From positions 309,618 through 373,617 of the forward strand of contig VWZF01000306.1 of assembly GCA_013396755.1 (NCBI GenBank): a stretch of 64,000 bases of DNA, given 5' to 3'. The stretch is from Sclerurus mexicanus (lineage: Eukaryota > Chordata > Aves > Passeriformes > Furnariidae). The notes beneath the pieces were generated by a model that was not told where the DNA came from, did no database searches, and worked only from the letters and a program-made list of their open reading frames with translations. Positions 20,801-35,800 of this stretch are shown piece by piece; positions within the stretch are counted from its first letter, which is position 1; every line of letters begins with the position of its first letter. The position numbers and the translations under genes are program-made.

Positions 20801-23800
20801 TGCAATGCTCTAAGCATTATTTGCTGTTCTCCAAAATAAGATCTATAAATCGTGCTTTATGGATATCTTCTCTTTTCACGTGTTACACATAGAAACTGGA
20901 GAAATAACCTGGAGGTAAGTGATAGATGGGATATTGGGAAGGAATGCTTCCCTGGGAGGGTGGGCAGGCCCTGGCACAGGTTGGGCAGAGAAGCTGTGGC
21001 TGCCCCATCCCTGGGAGTGTCCCAGGCCAGGTTGGATGGGGCTTGGAGCAACCTGGGCTGGTGGGAGGTGTGCCTGCCCATGGCAAGGGGTGGCACTGGA
21101 TGGGCTTTAAGGTCTCTTCCAACCCAAACCATTCCATGATTCCAAACAGGACTAGAACATTGCTGGCACCTCTGCTCACACATGTTCCATATGACCCACT
21201 TCTCCATGAGAGACATCCTGAAAAAAGATTTCCCTGGTTTCCTGTCCCCTTTCCGTGCGGGAATGTGGCAGCTGACACAGCTGACATTTGCTGTATCCCT
21301 GAAGTGCCTGCCAACAGCTGACACTGAGTAAGTGAAGTTAGGAGCTCTTCTGCTGCAGTGAGGGAACAGCTTGGGAATACTGTGAAATGCTGTGTTAAGG
21401 ATTAAATTCCTGAGCAAGTTCCTTTCCACCATCTGGACTGCAGAGGGAAGCCTTGACTTCCATTCCAGGAAAGGAACAGGAGAGCCACAAAAAAAGCTAA
21501 CAGTTCAACACAGGAGCTCCAAAAGAACTGTCATCATCTCCAGTCTCCATTTTACAAGTGAGACAATGGGAAATACAGGGACCTGCTCTGAGTGACACCA
21601 GGAACTGGAAAGACACACGTGTGCTGTGTAAAAACTAATGTGCTGTGTGGAGTCACAAGTATATAACTTCCCCTTAACCACAGGGGAATGCCAATAAAAT
21701 ATATATGGTTGAAGAGATGCACTTCAAGTTCTGGACTGCACTATTAATTTGCTATTTGATCACTGGTCCCTCATCAGAGAGCTGAGTGGGAGGACAGCAG
21801 GATAACTCAACACAGTCCCACTGCTCTCCAAGGGCTACAGGAGGGTGAAATGTTTTACTGTTCTTTGGCTAGATAAACTACCAACTGTAAAAACAGAAAA
21901 AGAGAACTAAATGTTGTCTCATTAACTCATTAATATTGGTCCAGCACAAACAATTGTGCAAACAAATCCTCCAAAACTTTAAGATGGATATCACAGCTCT
22001 TCATCCAAGCAGTTTACTCCTGTAATAACCACCTTAAATTTGCAATCAATTGGCATGAAAAAAACCTAGAGGAATGCAAGTTGTTTTTCAGGTAACAGTT
22101 GTGGACAGTGGTTGCTTCAAGAAGAACAAATGTGACAATTTACAGTGCAGGGTCAATCAGGAGCTGGACAGAACAACATGGAAGGTGATGTTGGTATGTC
22201 CCATTGGATCAGAGAGAGCAAAAACCCAATGAAACAGAAACTCCAACCTACCTGCAGCTCCAGCTGAGCAGGCAGCATTGAGGGAGAGAAAAATACTCGT
22301 GTTATGCAAAGGACTTGAAAACAGAAGCCTTGACTTCTGCAGGTCACTGCAAGGGCCAGCTCTTCTAACTGGAGTTGGCTCCTTTGAGGTTTTTGCCTCA
22401 GGAAACACTAAGCAGATCTTCAAGGTTTACTGTGTAGTTTGTAACTGCCCAAGGGGAGTTAAAGGGCAAAGATAAAAACCACGGATAATCTTGAAGGTGT
22501 TTTGTGACCTTTCCCATTTTCCCAGGGCTGATCAACAATGATGCAATGCCCACTGCAGAGCCACGGTGAGAATGAAATGCTTTCAGCAGAAGGGAATAAT
22601 TAGGGCAGGATGACAATAGGGCAGGGATTAGAAGAGTGAAGAAGTTAAGAAGGGACTTTTTCTAACCTCATCTTACTGGCTGTACTCCTTGTTATGCAAC
22701 TGGTTGCATTTCTTTTCATCATGAAGGAAGTGGCTGCGCTTTCCAAATCATATCCCTATCCCTGCCAGGTTCTGGCACCAGCACACAGACACTCTAGATA
22801 CTGCCCAGAACTGAATTAAAAACAAATATTCCTTTTGGCTGTGCACCACAATGTTCCTCTAACGTGTTACAAGGGTGTCTGGAAGGGTGGGTGTATCTCT
22901 TTTCAATGGTAGGGACACAACTGCCATAGTTCAGGGTTGATCTCCAAGGAAACTCCAACAGGCTCTAAAGCAGAGGCAGAAAAATGAACTGATCCTACGA
23001 GGACTTGAACCCTGGAGCACCACAGATCAGTGCTTCCTGACAGAATGAAAACACTCGCAGAGTACCACTGCCTTAAACCTTAGAACAGCTAAAGCAATTC
23101 CCAAAGAATGATTGGTTTTGAAAATTCAATCCTATCTGAGTGCTAAGGAAGTAGAGCTACACAGGTCTCCAGACCATAACAAGGAGCGAGGGCTTTCTAC
23201 CTGCTCTTTGGAAGGGAATAATGCGTTACACATGTAAAAACCAAATGTTTGCTTGCTTGTATTATTAAATACACGTTATTATAAGCAGGTGCTGTGAATA
23301 GCTGAGCTGAGTGAGTGTTCAGAGAGTGATTTTTCAGTGCTTAGAAAAGAATGCTTGCTGGTTTAGCCTTATCTCAGTCTCACTGCTCACAGCCTGATGC
23401 AATATGGAAAGGTTTGTGCAACCATCCATCTGCCATTCTGCCAGTGCTCCTGGCTTGAAACACCTCCAGAACTCTGCTGAACACGAGCTGCCAGATGCAG
23501 GGGAAGTTAGGAAGATTGGAGGTACAAACATGTCACTAAGCCACCACTGCACTCTCTTAGCTGTCATCTGCTTGTGATGAATTCCCAGGGAACGAAAGCT
23601 AAGTCACAGGACAAAGGAGTAACTGCAGAGTTTCTGTCCCTTTCTTCCCACGGTCACTATTTCAGAAGATTCCAAATTCACATCTTGGTTCCAAAGTTCA
23701 GGGAAATGTCCAACCCTTTCTCCTCCTACTGAGGAAGCTGTAGCACACTAAGCAGTCCATCACCATGCTCTTTACTGCCAAAAACTCAGCATCTCTCTTT

Positions 23801-26800
23801 ATACTGTTACCTGCCCTTCAATACACTCAGGAAAAACCTCCCAAGCTTTTAATGGATGAAAATGAAATTACTGGTAGAACCTTGCCATTTGGAGACTTGC
23901 AAGCATTTTAGACGGTTAAAAACTGTGCAGTCTTAATGTGCCCAAGTCAAACTCTTCCCTCCAGACATGCCACTGTATTTTTGGTGTAACACCACCACTG
24001 GTCTTGCATGTATATTGCCATAAACTGCAAGCAAAATTTGTCTCAACATCTTCCTGCACAGAGCAGTTCAACTCTTTTCTAATCCTTCCTCGTCCCCTAA
24101 AAATGAACTCTTACCCCCATTGCAGCTGTTGCTTTCTTTAATCCAAATTTTACACATGGAAGAAAAAAGAAAAGATTTTAAGCCAAATAAACCCATCTCC
24201 CAGTTACACAACTTCAAGGATTATTTGCTCGAATCATTTCCCTCCCACACACAGCAGAGAAAAAACAGCTCACCCAGTTGACACAGAGCTCAGGCTCAAA
24301 GCGTTTGCTGTCAGTACACAAAGCTCTTAGCACTGGGTTTGATCTCAAAGGCAGGTTTTTCTACCCCAAAAAAGGATTTTATCACTAAATACCAGCATCA
24401 TCGAGGCTGAGGTTGTGGTGGTTCTTTGGCAAGTGTCTGCAGGAGGATTCTGAGAGACACAGATGGTGCTGTGAGCAAGCCATTCATCTGTGCCGTGGCA
24501 CGGCGATGCCGCCGGCTGTCGAAGCCCTGCCGCTCACCAGCTTGGCCGGCCTGTGCTCCATGAGGAATTACTGCGCCCCATGAGGGAATCGCTGGGCTGG
24601 AATTCCATCAGCTCCAACTGCTGACCAGCTCTCGCTCACACACTGGTTCTTAACGTAAGCCTCGCCTCCCTCAGAGCTAAGGAACCGGCCAGGAACCGGG
24701 ATCTGGGGATGGATACGGCAGCGGGAGGCAGAGCGGCAGGCCTGGCATTCCCCGGGCACAGGGGACGGAGAGGCCACGGGCATGGGATGTGCCACCCCTC
24801 TGTGCTTACCCTGATGCGCTTGGCCCTCCTCATGTCGTCTGCAGTCATGGTGCTCTGCGTGGGCACCGCGCTGCCCTCGTGCTGCGGCTGCACGTGGAGC
24901 GTGTGGTTCTCCTGCTGCTCCAGGGCCGGCGGCGGCTCCGGCGCCTCTGGAGTCTGTTCCTGCTGCTCCAGCCCGTTCAGGGCGGCTTGGCCGGCCTCAT
25001 CAAACGGCCCCTTGCTGGAAAAATGCAGCAAGTCCTGAAATCGCAAACCATACAACCGGTGATTATTCCCCCCACCCACTGAGGAACAGCTTCGACAGCA
25101 GCACACGACAGCACTTCTGCTCTGTAATCACAAGCCATGAACAGAGCACGTCTACCCCAGCTCCTCCTGCCACGTCCACTGACCCTCCCCAGACCACCTT
25201 CAGCTACAGCACCATTGCTCAGAGTGCCAGGGAAGCGGCACTGCGGGTGGGTGAGTCTCCTGGCCAGTCACAGAAAATCAACATTTTCCAGCTGTTAACA
25301 GCCAAGAAGGCTCTGCTGCACTCAGGGCTACTCCTGCTTTAACCAGAGCTCTAAAGCTGGGAGAAATGTTACTGCCAAGGTGACTAGTACAGACCAGGGA
25401 AAGGAGAGGATTGCTGTCTCCTTGAAGCCGTTCTTACTTTGAAATATTATCATGTGTCTTCTCCTTTCTAACAAACTCTCTGGAGTGCTGCAGAGTGACA
25501 AACAACAGGGTTACACAGGGTAATCTGTGTTTTTCTTCCTGGTTTCCAGCTCTGCACACATCACTAACATTTATCACACAAAGCTGTTTTCCTCCTTTCT
25601 TGCATTACCATAAAAAGGGAGTGTGTCGTGAGTGGGAAGCACGTGCCAAAAAAATCTACATTCTTCCCTTCTAAGTCCCAGTAATGGAATCCTCTTGTAT
25701 CACATGAAAAAAACACACATAGTTCCTTACTTGACACCACTTAAAGCAACTAAGGAAACTTAAAAGCACAAGCTAGGAAACAGAGCAGCAGAATTATGCT
25801 GTCAAAGCACAGAAGTGGGAGAAGAAACCCAGGGTGCCAGGAGGAGTGAGGTGCTCAGAAACCATCACTGCTCACTGAGTAGAACAATCCACCAGCCAGC
25901 TGTGCAGCCCAGGTTTAGGTGGGGAGTTTCCACCCTTGCTGGCATTAAACATGCTCATATTCTGACTCTTAGGCAGAACTCCTGCCTGGCCTTTAGAGGG
26001 GTGGGCAGACCTCCAGAGGTTTGGGACATCACCTGCTCCCCCGCACAGACACACTCCAAGCCTGGCCATGCTCCAAGCTGGCATGGCATGAGCCACCTCC
26101 ATTCCAGAGGCCACTCACACCCATTGAGGTGGGACTGGGGCCAGACTGAAGGGTTTGGGAGCAGCACTGTAGTTATTTGTCTAAAAGGGGTTGGAGTGTG
26201 TCATGTCAGCCTGCAGAGAGGGTGAGCCTGCCTGCACTGAGTGCAGCATCGAGGGCACTGCAGCAGGAATCCGTGGGCAGGGAATACATTCCCCCCTGAG
26301 TCAGCACAGAGCCACGACCCAGTGAGGTGCCACAGGAAAATTACCACTCCAGATATCAGCTCGCAGCTAAGTCATAAAACAGAGCACTGATCCCTGTTGA
26401 CACTGCTCAGAAAAGGACTTAGTGGTAACCTGAGCATGGGCAGCATCGGAGAATTTAGCATTTTACTTCAATGCATTGCACAGGGTCCCTGCAGAATATA
26501 ACCAACAGCCACAAGCAAAAGAACATTTTGCAATAAGCCTGCCTACAGGAGGCCCTTCTGTTAATATTAAAACATCATAGAGAATCATAGTTCAAACTGA
26601 TTTAATTTCACCAGCAACAGTTATAAGAGCAGGCTGACCTCACATTCCAGAAAGGACAAACAGGAACCTAAATTCCCATTACAGTTTTACTGCCTAAATT
26701 ACTTCTGTGATGCTGCTAAACTGCTGCAATAACCCACCTCACTGCTAAGTGCTCTGGGATGAAGCTTGCTGGAGAAATGCAAGTGATTTGACAGTTTATA

Positions 26801-29800
26801 TGGAAGGGAAGTGGCGTGCTCTCCTGGCAGAGAATTCCAGCTACAAACCAAGAATTACCCAGGTTTAAGTCCAAAAGCACACCCTCAGTTTGCACTGATG
26901 CCCCAAATTCCTTTTTTAGTCAGGAGGTTACATCCCACAGGATATTCTTTTGCTCCTCTCCATCTCCAAAAATATACCTGTGTCCCTTCTTCACCCTTCT
27001 CCCCGTTTTCACTGGTTACTTCCATGCGCATGAACTTGGGAGGGCGCCCGGGCCGCCTGCCTGGTCCAAACCTCCTCTTGCCTCGCCCACGACCTCGGCC
27101 TCTGGCTCTGCAGAACACACAGGGCTCCAGGTTAGGCACAAAAACAGATGGATTTGGAGTCTCCACTGATTTTATGCATTCTCTCTCAGCATCACTATTC
27201 ACCCATTCGACTCAGCAACAGTGGCCTGCAGTAAATAATAAAACCTGAAGAAATTTCGGCAGCAGGAACAGTCCTTTCTGGCTGGTGTCTGTTTAGTCTG
27301 TGCTTTATGAGAAACCAAAGTCCAGGACACATTTATTTCAGTAATCATGGCACTGAGAGGACCACTGACTTCTAGCAAGTCCCCTCCCACGGGGTGTGCT
27401 GGAGGCATTTTCAGCAACGTGGAACAAGTGCACAAGAAAACCGGTTTAAAATCTGAAGCCATAACTCCCCTCCCCAAAAAGCAATTGGCCACCAGTGTCA
27501 GGCACTAAACAGAAGGGAACAATTTTGTGACAAAAAAGCTAAACAAGACATGTCAGGAAAAAGAAGGCACCAATGCCTCCTGCTCTGTGATGGGTGTTTG
27601 TAGATTCAGTTTTTAACAGGATAAACTATCTTGCCAGCCCAACAAGGAGCCAAAGCACTAGAAGCCTTGCCCTCAAAACTCTGTATCTCCATTCATCTGA
27701 GAAACATCAGTATTTCAACACTGTGGTATTGAAATACTGCAGCTTTTTAAGTCACTGGCAAAAAAACCCACAAGCCAAATAAGAAAAAAAAAATCCCACC
27801 AGTTTCAACAGAGTATTTATTTCCTTCAAGCTACTTTTTGCACCAATTCTCTTCCACCAGCCAGATGCTGGTGCCACATTCTTTCCCTGTGGTGCCAAGC
27901 TGTTCTCTTCTGAGTTGATCCCCATGATCTACAGGGCAAAGCCTCTCCTTCCTGCAAGGCTGGGGAAGAAGCAGTGCCAGCCAGCAGAGCTAAAGCTGCC
28001 AGTACCTGCTGAAGAAGTCCAGCTTCTCATCGTGGGAGTTGAGGTGCTGCTGGAGCTGCTCCGAGCTCATGAAGCGCCGATTGCACTCGTAGCAGGGCCA
28101 GTTCTTCTCCTGCTCCCTGAGAACTGCAGCCAGGGGGAAATGTCACCGACAGCATTTCACTTCAGTCACCACCCACTGAACACCTCATCTTTTTCCCCAA
28201 ACCTCTGTGGGCCGTATTTCTCCCCTGAAGGCTGGACAGGCTGCAGAATACTCAGCACTGCTTCATTTGGTTTTGCTTGACCACAGTCCCTGACAGAGAC
28301 AATTCACTATCAAATGTTTAAAATTCGGGAAGATTCTGAAATTCACCTTGTATGGAAAAGCACAGGATGGGGCCTCTGGCACAAGTTACGGGAGATCAAG
28401 AGAAGTTTCTCCATCTCAAGCAGTTGCACATCAGTTTATGACACAGAAACACACCTCTGCCAGCAGCAACCCAATGCTTCCCAGAAACTGAGGCAAGAGG
28501 TTAAAATTATTGTAATATGAGCAGGTGAAGAGTTGGTGGAAGCAAGTCCCAGCAACACAGTCTAGATCTGGTTCAGCTTTTCCCAAGCTAGCAGAAATTT
28601 GGGAGCACTGTACAGGCCATATACACAAAACTAAAAAGGGCAACACCCAACCACCAGCACACAGGGAGCACGAGTTACCCTTCCGTTCCTCCTCAGTTAT
28701 GTCATGGATCTTCTGGTTCACAAACTCAGCGTAAGAGGCAGCATACCACACCTGCAGCAGGAACACAAGGCACAGAACACTTGGGTAGAACCAGAACTCA
28801 AGGGGATTCATTGGAAAAGGGGGTTTAAGTAATACATTTACTTCACTTGCCTCAACCTCTCACTCTTACTGCTCCTTTCATCCTCAATAATAAAGCCTGG
28901 TGAGATCAATATGCTCCCACTGAGGAAAAGAAGAGCGTTGCTCAGAAAGCATTTCCATTTAATTTTAAGGTCTAGCGTCCCAATATGAATGTTAATCTTG
29001 CACATGGCTATGAGTAGCTCTAAAGGAAATAAGATCAGCCTCTTCAAACCCAGCTAACAGCAGAGTCCTGTTAGCTGTGGTACCAAGAGGAAGGGAAAAA
29101 ATTTTAACTGGGGGGATTTCACATTTCTTTCCTGCTCTCTTTACACAGACCAGAGGCAGCACCATCGACAGAGGCTCATTTAGAAGGTTTCTCAGCTTCC
29201 AAAGGATTGGAGCAGTATGGTCCTGCTTCCCAAAACAAACACCTGCCAGGCTGCAGCACGATGGACCCACTTTTGTCACAGGAGGGATTCAGGAAGCCTT
29301 AGAGCCACAGGAGGCAGGAGAGGACAAAGTTTATTAAAGCCTAAAAGCAGCTGCTCACATTTAGCTGAGAATTCTTGCATCATTTCATCTCTGATTAAAA
29401 AGGGTCAGTTTGAGAAGAGATTTCTCAGGGAAGGCATGAACAGACTTTCAGCATGAAAGATCCAGGCAGGTTTTAACTTGCACTGGGCCACAGGCATTTC
29501 CACAGCAGTGGCGGGTGGCATTTCAAGGACTCACTAGAGGTGTGTGTTACTCTGCAGGAATCTCACTGGCTGGGCAGAAAGGAAAGCCTGGAGCTCCTGG
29601 AATACTCACCTGGCATGTGACACGGAACTTTCCAGCTTTAACTCACCGATCCTCACAGTTCAAGCTCTGGACAAAATTTGTGTGAATCCCCTACGTCCAC
29701 CATTACTGAGCTCAGGTAATTGGCTTTCAATTAGAAAACCAATTTTACCCCAAAAGACACTACTAACACACAGAGCAAGAAAAAATATGCTTCTACAGGG

Positions 29801-32800
29801 AGGTCTGTACAGGTTTAAAGTCTGATTTCAAATGGTTTTAAAAACTGCTAAGAAAATGATGTTTGGATACACTTAAAATGGATTGATAAGATTTCTAGTG
29901 ATTCAGCTTCAGAGATTCCTACTCTTAAAGTGTAGTGTTCAGTGAGTGTGCTTAAAACAACTGTTCTTCCAGATGAATTGTCGACTTCTACATGCAAGAA
30001 GAGATTTGAACAATAACAGTTTCCTCAAAACAAAATTTTTTAGTTCCCCCAGTGCTCCAAAAGATGTTGAAAACAAAGGCCATCTCAGCCAGCCTTGCTG
30101 CCTTGAGCTCGAAGCGATGAACACATTTTTAGAGGGAACAAAAACTAACTCACAGGGAAGTCACAATATTCTTTATCATTTTCCACATGCAAAGTTTCCA
30201 AAGTCCCAGGAAAGCCAGGTACAGGGAGAGACCATATTCACCTAAGGCACCAGAACACAAGTCAAGGGCACACAGGACTAACTAAAGGGCGTGCAGAACT
30301 AAAAAGAATAAGATTGCTGCAATAAAAATTAGATTGCAGCAGCAAAATAAACAGTGTAAAGCACAACAGTGAGACACAAAGCATTTACACAGTTTTATTT
30401 TGAACTTCTTGATTTTCTACCTGAGCCAAAGCTTATTAAAATTCCTAAGTTGGTGGCCACTTTAGTGACATTTGATTCAGACCTAAAACTACTTCGACCA
30501 ATATTTTCTGACACTTGGACATGCAGTTATGAGGCAGCAACTTCAGATATGATTGAGCCAGCAGAGAAGAAGAGCCTGAGACACGAGCCATGCCATACCT
30601 TGAGTTCCTGCTTGGGCTCCACGTTTTTGATGGTGGTGTAGTAGATGTGGTGGCCGTACTGATAAGCCACCAGGTTCTGCTCCAGGTGGTTCTGGGCTGG
30701 GCGCACAAACATCATCCAGTTACACAGAGCCTCGCTAGAAAGTTCAAACCACAGGTCCTCTTGCAAGTCTCTGTCTTTTCTGTCACCCTTATCAAGAGAA
30801 ACCTGCAGCAAAATCCAATTACAGGTGACTGTGACTGCCTGGTTCAAGAGAATCTGAGTTACTAAGAGAACAATGGTGCCCATGCAGCTGTTGCATTAGG
30901 GGAGCAATGAGGCAGAGCTGTTTTTCTCTCTTTACTAACAGGGATCCTGAAACAGGCAGAAAAAGACTTAAAAATGGGTAGAGATGTAGGGAGGCATGAT
31001 GGACCCTTCCCACGATTTCAAGGATAAGAATAATTCATTAGAAGGGACAGGCACAGTATGTATATGAGGCTGTAAATGAGCTGGAGCTTTGGAAGGCTAC
31101 AGAAACACCAGTCAGAGGTTTCTAACTGGCAGACCCACTTCTCCTTTCATTTCTCGACTCATGACATTGCCTCAAGCTGGAAGCAGCTCTTCTTTAGCTG
31201 GACTTCTCTTGGGTTGCTGAATCTGCCTGTGATCACAAGTTGCTTGTCAGACACTGCCCATCAGAGCCCTCCTGAACTGTGGGCTTGAACTCCAGTAAAT
31301 AAAGGACCAACTTCTATAATGAAACCAGTAAATGGACAGATGAAAGTCAGTCAAACCCATTTTACCCTAGGCCAATGACTTGGCACAAGAAAGGGGAGAA
31401 CAATCTCACCTTTCCCCTCCATCTTATGGGGGAAAGAAAGGGAAGAAAAGTATTTTGAGCTGAAGTTACAGCACGACACAACAGAATGGCTGCAAAACAT
31501 CCTCAGATGGGGCTGCTGTTTTAATGCCCTGATGCTGCTTCAGCTCCTGTGACTAATTCATATATACCATAACACCCCAGGGCCAGAACATTCACCAGCA
31601 TTAGTGTGCCTGGGAATAACAGAGCAGGTTTGAAGCCACAGCAACCTGAGTGTGCCTGAGTTACGCTGGGACATGGAGGTCACAAAACAACATCTCTGCT
31701 GATGGAGTGACAAAGCCGAGGCACAGACTGACCCCTCCTCCCCCCACACACACATGCCCTTACTTTCAAATGGATGTAGCAGTCCTTGAGCTCCGTTTGT
31801 CTGACCAGGGGCCCCTCCACGGGCCCGAACTGCGTCCGCTTTGGGATGCGCCTTTTGGAGAAGACTCCTCCCAAAAACCTGTCTATGTAGAGCACCAGGG
31901 GCAGGCTGGCCCTCGCCCTGGTCAGCACGGGCCGGTTGGGGATGGGGTGCAAAGGGCCATGCTTGGGGCACACCGAGGGATGGGCGTTGTTGCACTCCTC
32001 ACACCCTGCAACACAAAGGCAGAGAGACGCTCAGGCACCGGCCCACAGCCTGCCTTTGCTCCCTCCGAGCACCTCTGGCTCAGCTGGGGCAGCACTCATG
32101 CCAGCAGCCTGTCTAGATGTTACTGCATTACAGAGGGCAGCCCCCTGCAGAAGGAAGAACGAAGCAGTTCAGAGGCTTCACCCACGACAGAATCTTGAGC
32201 CGCAATATGAGTCCACAGGTCAGGGCATAAAGGTGTTTCCTTGTTACTGCTAAAATCTGAATTGTTTTCAACTCTATTTACTATGGAGGGGAAAGTATAG
32301 AGGGGAAGGCAGGTAATTCACTAAATGATCCTTCAATACACTAAATGATCCTTCAAATGCTTACACAAATCATTGGGATCAAAGGGCCGAGGTGGATCTG
32401 GATCCCATTCGTCCATGTCAGTGTCTTCCCCATCTTCATCCTCGTCTTCATCCTCATCATCTTCCTCTTTTGTTTCTATCCTTTCCATTTGGTTCTGCAG
32501 AGGTGCCAAAGGGTCAGAACCATCCACTGCCTCCATGGGAGGCAACACCTGGTTATGCACCGGTAATGATGCCTGGGGAGAGAATTCACAAACCATTAAA
32601 ACTGATGCAGGAAGAAAACCACTCTTACAAAGACGAGCAATGAAGGTCCTGGCTAGTCTACCCTTCCTGCTTCCTTTGGTGATGGAGAGAAGGACAAGGG
32701 AAGTGAAGGGACTGCTAAACAACTGCTGGGGGCTGTTCTGTGCTGCTGCTGCTGCTGCTGAGGCCTCGCTCAGGACACCTGAGTGTCCCTGCCAAGGACT

Positions 32801-35800
32801 CAGTCCCAGCAGAAGAAACTGGAATCAGGGAAGCTGGGGACCCTCACAGAACTGTTGAAACAAAGTCCAGGCTCCGTGGAAATTATCTAGAGCCTAAAGC
32901 TGTATTTTAACTTCTTTTGTACAAGTGAGAAAATCCTGCACTTTGGTACATGATCTCCTAAAACCAACCCCCAGAGAACACAGGCAGAGGTCAGTAAGGG
33001 ATGAGGTAACACGGGGACTAGGTATACACTATGGGACATGAAGGACAGTTGAGGGCATTGCATTCTTCCACTAATTTTCAAGTTTATCCCTTTCTTTCCA
33101 TTAAAAAAAATTTAAAAAATCAGTATTTTAGGTGCAGTGCATATTTCATCACCCGCTCAGGTGGAGAACAAGGAACACTACCCCAGAGAAGCTGCCTGGA
33201 AACACTGGCAAGGAGCCCCAATGGATGTCGCTGTGACAGTCAGCATTACACCTTCTGCTAACTTCACCTCCCAGTGCTGCGAGGAGAACCCCAAGGTGGC
33301 TGCCCAAGACAGAACCATCTGTACAACAGGTTCCTCCGGGTATTAAACACCCCATCTCTCCTAAAAAAATAACCCCACGCGTTCCCTGGCGAGACTACGG
33401 AGGCCAGTCGAGATCTGTGCTAGTCCCCCACGCTCAGCCACGTGCCGTCCCCCGAGACAATGGAGCGATGGAATCAGGACATGGAAAAGGAAAGGGTGCC
33501 TGGCACTTACTCTATCTGCTCGTGGCCCCTGCTCCAGAGCCACTGGCTGGGGGGGGTCGGCAGCGCTGCCGAGCACAGCCAGGTTGGTGGGGTTCATGCT
33601 CTGGGCAGCAGCAGGCAAGAGCACCGTTACCTAAAATCACAGGCACTCAGTTTAGCACTGCAGGAATTCCACCAGGCACGAACACACAGCTCCCTCCAGC
33701 CCTGACCAGCATTCCAGTGCTCTGGGAGGGGGGGTTTAGGGAGGGATGGGGGGTCACGGAGAGAAGCTGCAGGAAAAGCTTCAAATCTCAGCTTAGAGTT
33801 TGCAGCTTCTGAATTGCCCATCACACGTTTTCAAACCAAGGTCCTGCCCAGCCTGGGCTCCAGAAGATGTGCACTAGAAGATGTGAGGAGCTTTTCAGCT
33901 CTTGGTAAAACCAGGGATTTGGAGTCTTTTTCTCTCCTACCCACAAATTTACTTTTTCTTTTCTTTTTTAAGGGAAAAAGTAAAAAAGAGACATCTTTTT
34001 TTTTGCCTGTCTTGCAAACCCTGCCTGTGGCAGGGCACTGGAATTAGATGAGCTTTAAGGTCCCTTCCAATCCAAACCATCCTGTGACTCTATGATCCAG
34101 AATCCATTAAAAACCCAAGATGGTGTACTGACCTCACTGGAAGATCAAACTCTCAAACTAGAGGGTTCCAACCATTATTTTCCTTTACGTCATTTGGTCA
34201 CACCATACATTTCTGTTTACATCCTCTTTCTTTTATGCAGTAACAACGAAATTAATGCATATTACACACTGTCCTCATCCACTCAGCAATAAAACTAAGC
34301 AGAACTAAGATCCCAGGAATCACCTTTCCTGTCTTTTGTTTCCTGCTTATCTCTACAGGAGTTTGCACTGTTATCCCATGTGATTTTTCATCCTTCTCTA
34401 CAGCTGACATCATGTGGCTTCTAGCTTGTGCCTCTGACTGCTAAGCAGCTTTCATGCTAAAATCCAAGCCCTCTCTGCAGAGTGCTTAATAAATATCAGA
34501 TAAAACTGAGAGCAGGGAATCGTGCCAGCACTGAAGGAACAGACAAGAAAATCCATAACGCAAGCAGACAGTCTTAAAACTCCCAATCTAGTTGCTTTGT
34601 TTAAAGAGGCATTAAGAGTAATTTATGAAACTGCTTAAAAACTGCAGCAAAAAGGCTTGAGGGAGCAGTGTGATGGTGAGGGGGAGCCCAGCAGGAGGAC
34701 AGCTGGACTAAGCTGTCTGGTGTTGACATTTCTGATGCCAAGAGGCAACAGGAAAGGCATCATTATTCCATGGCACAGCTCCAGCATGCCAGCAAGGAGA
34801 GGGTCACACAAGCTTGGACCTACTGTTAACATTCCCTGCTCCTAATCACCCTTCAAACACACCTGACTTCCACTTCCATCTCAGGCACTGCACAGAATAT
34901 AGGCATTATGTTTAAAAACTTCTCAATTTCAAGATAAAGTTTCTTTTGAAAGACAAGAGGAGCTTTAGTTATTATTTGATCACTTGCTGTCAGTTCAGGG
35001 ATGTCCCATGTGAAATGCTGATGTACAAACACCTGCAGAGGCAGCAGCTTCCACAATGAGGGATTAACCATTCACCAAAAAATTAATGTACCTGCCAGGA
35101 CTGATGTCAGAGAGTGCTGGAAGGGAGGACAGGCCTTGACATGGGATGGTAACAGCACATCACCTCTGCTGTTAGAGTCTCACCTGCACTGCACCTAAGT
35201 AATCTCTACTTTTAATTAATCATGTATTTGTTAAATGAGCTTTAAGACAATCAAACAGGAATTTTTGGCTTCTTAATGCAGGGAAATTGATGTGGCAAAA
35301 AATTCCAGGGAACTAGAAGACAGGTGACTCCTCTATTGTGTCAGTCATCATTTCTGGTCTGTGCCTCTACATATTAGAAGGTCTTTGAGCAGTAAAATTT
35401 GTTTTCAGCATACATTCAACCCTTTCCTCTGCCCCAAGACTGTCAGCAAACACCCATTTTAATGATGGCTTTGGTGGTGATTCAGATTTAACACATCCAT
35501 TCACACATGCCATTAAAGATTCACCAACCAGTAAGGATTTTAACTCTGTGAGGAGCAGAGAATTCCAACTAGAGAGACCTGAAAGCACCTGTCTATACCT
35601 GATTACCACCATGATACCAGTAAGAGTTAACAACAAAACCTTTGCATCCATGGGGGATTAAAAAAAAAAAAGGCAAAATAATAAAAACTTTTTATTCTAT
35701 TCCCAGCTCACCTCATGATGGCAAGCCCAGCACACCCTGGTTAAGGGAGCCACTCACTGAACTTCTTCAGGTTTTGCACTTCAATTCCTGTGAAGTTTCT

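Larger units (their letters stand above)
17791..22251 (-). other. PRDM10: PRDM10 introns on either side of the long zinc-finger exon
   Basis: Introns 17791-19526 and 19875-22251. Apart from the CR1 at 20983-21143 I recognise nothing coding. The several open frames near 20-21.4 kb come from the CR1 and flanking non-coding DNA. Confidence 0.7.
25035..31763 (-). other. PRDM10: PRDM10 introns around the PR-domain exons
   Basis: Introns 25035-26977, 27108-28005, 28124-28678, 28752-30598 and 30803-31763. No other gene is recognised; the open frames here are short and unlike known proteins. Confidence 0.65.

Noticed and set aside
22990..23040. tRNA-like patch (minus strand GGTTCAAGTCC)
   Set aside because: Only a T-arm-like piece is visible; no acceptor stem, anticodon arm or D-arm can be folded around it.
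26574..26605. Possible reverse-strand CR1 tail (CATAGAGAATCATAG)
   Set aside because: Too short and lacking the diagnostic AAGGTCCCTTCCAACC block.
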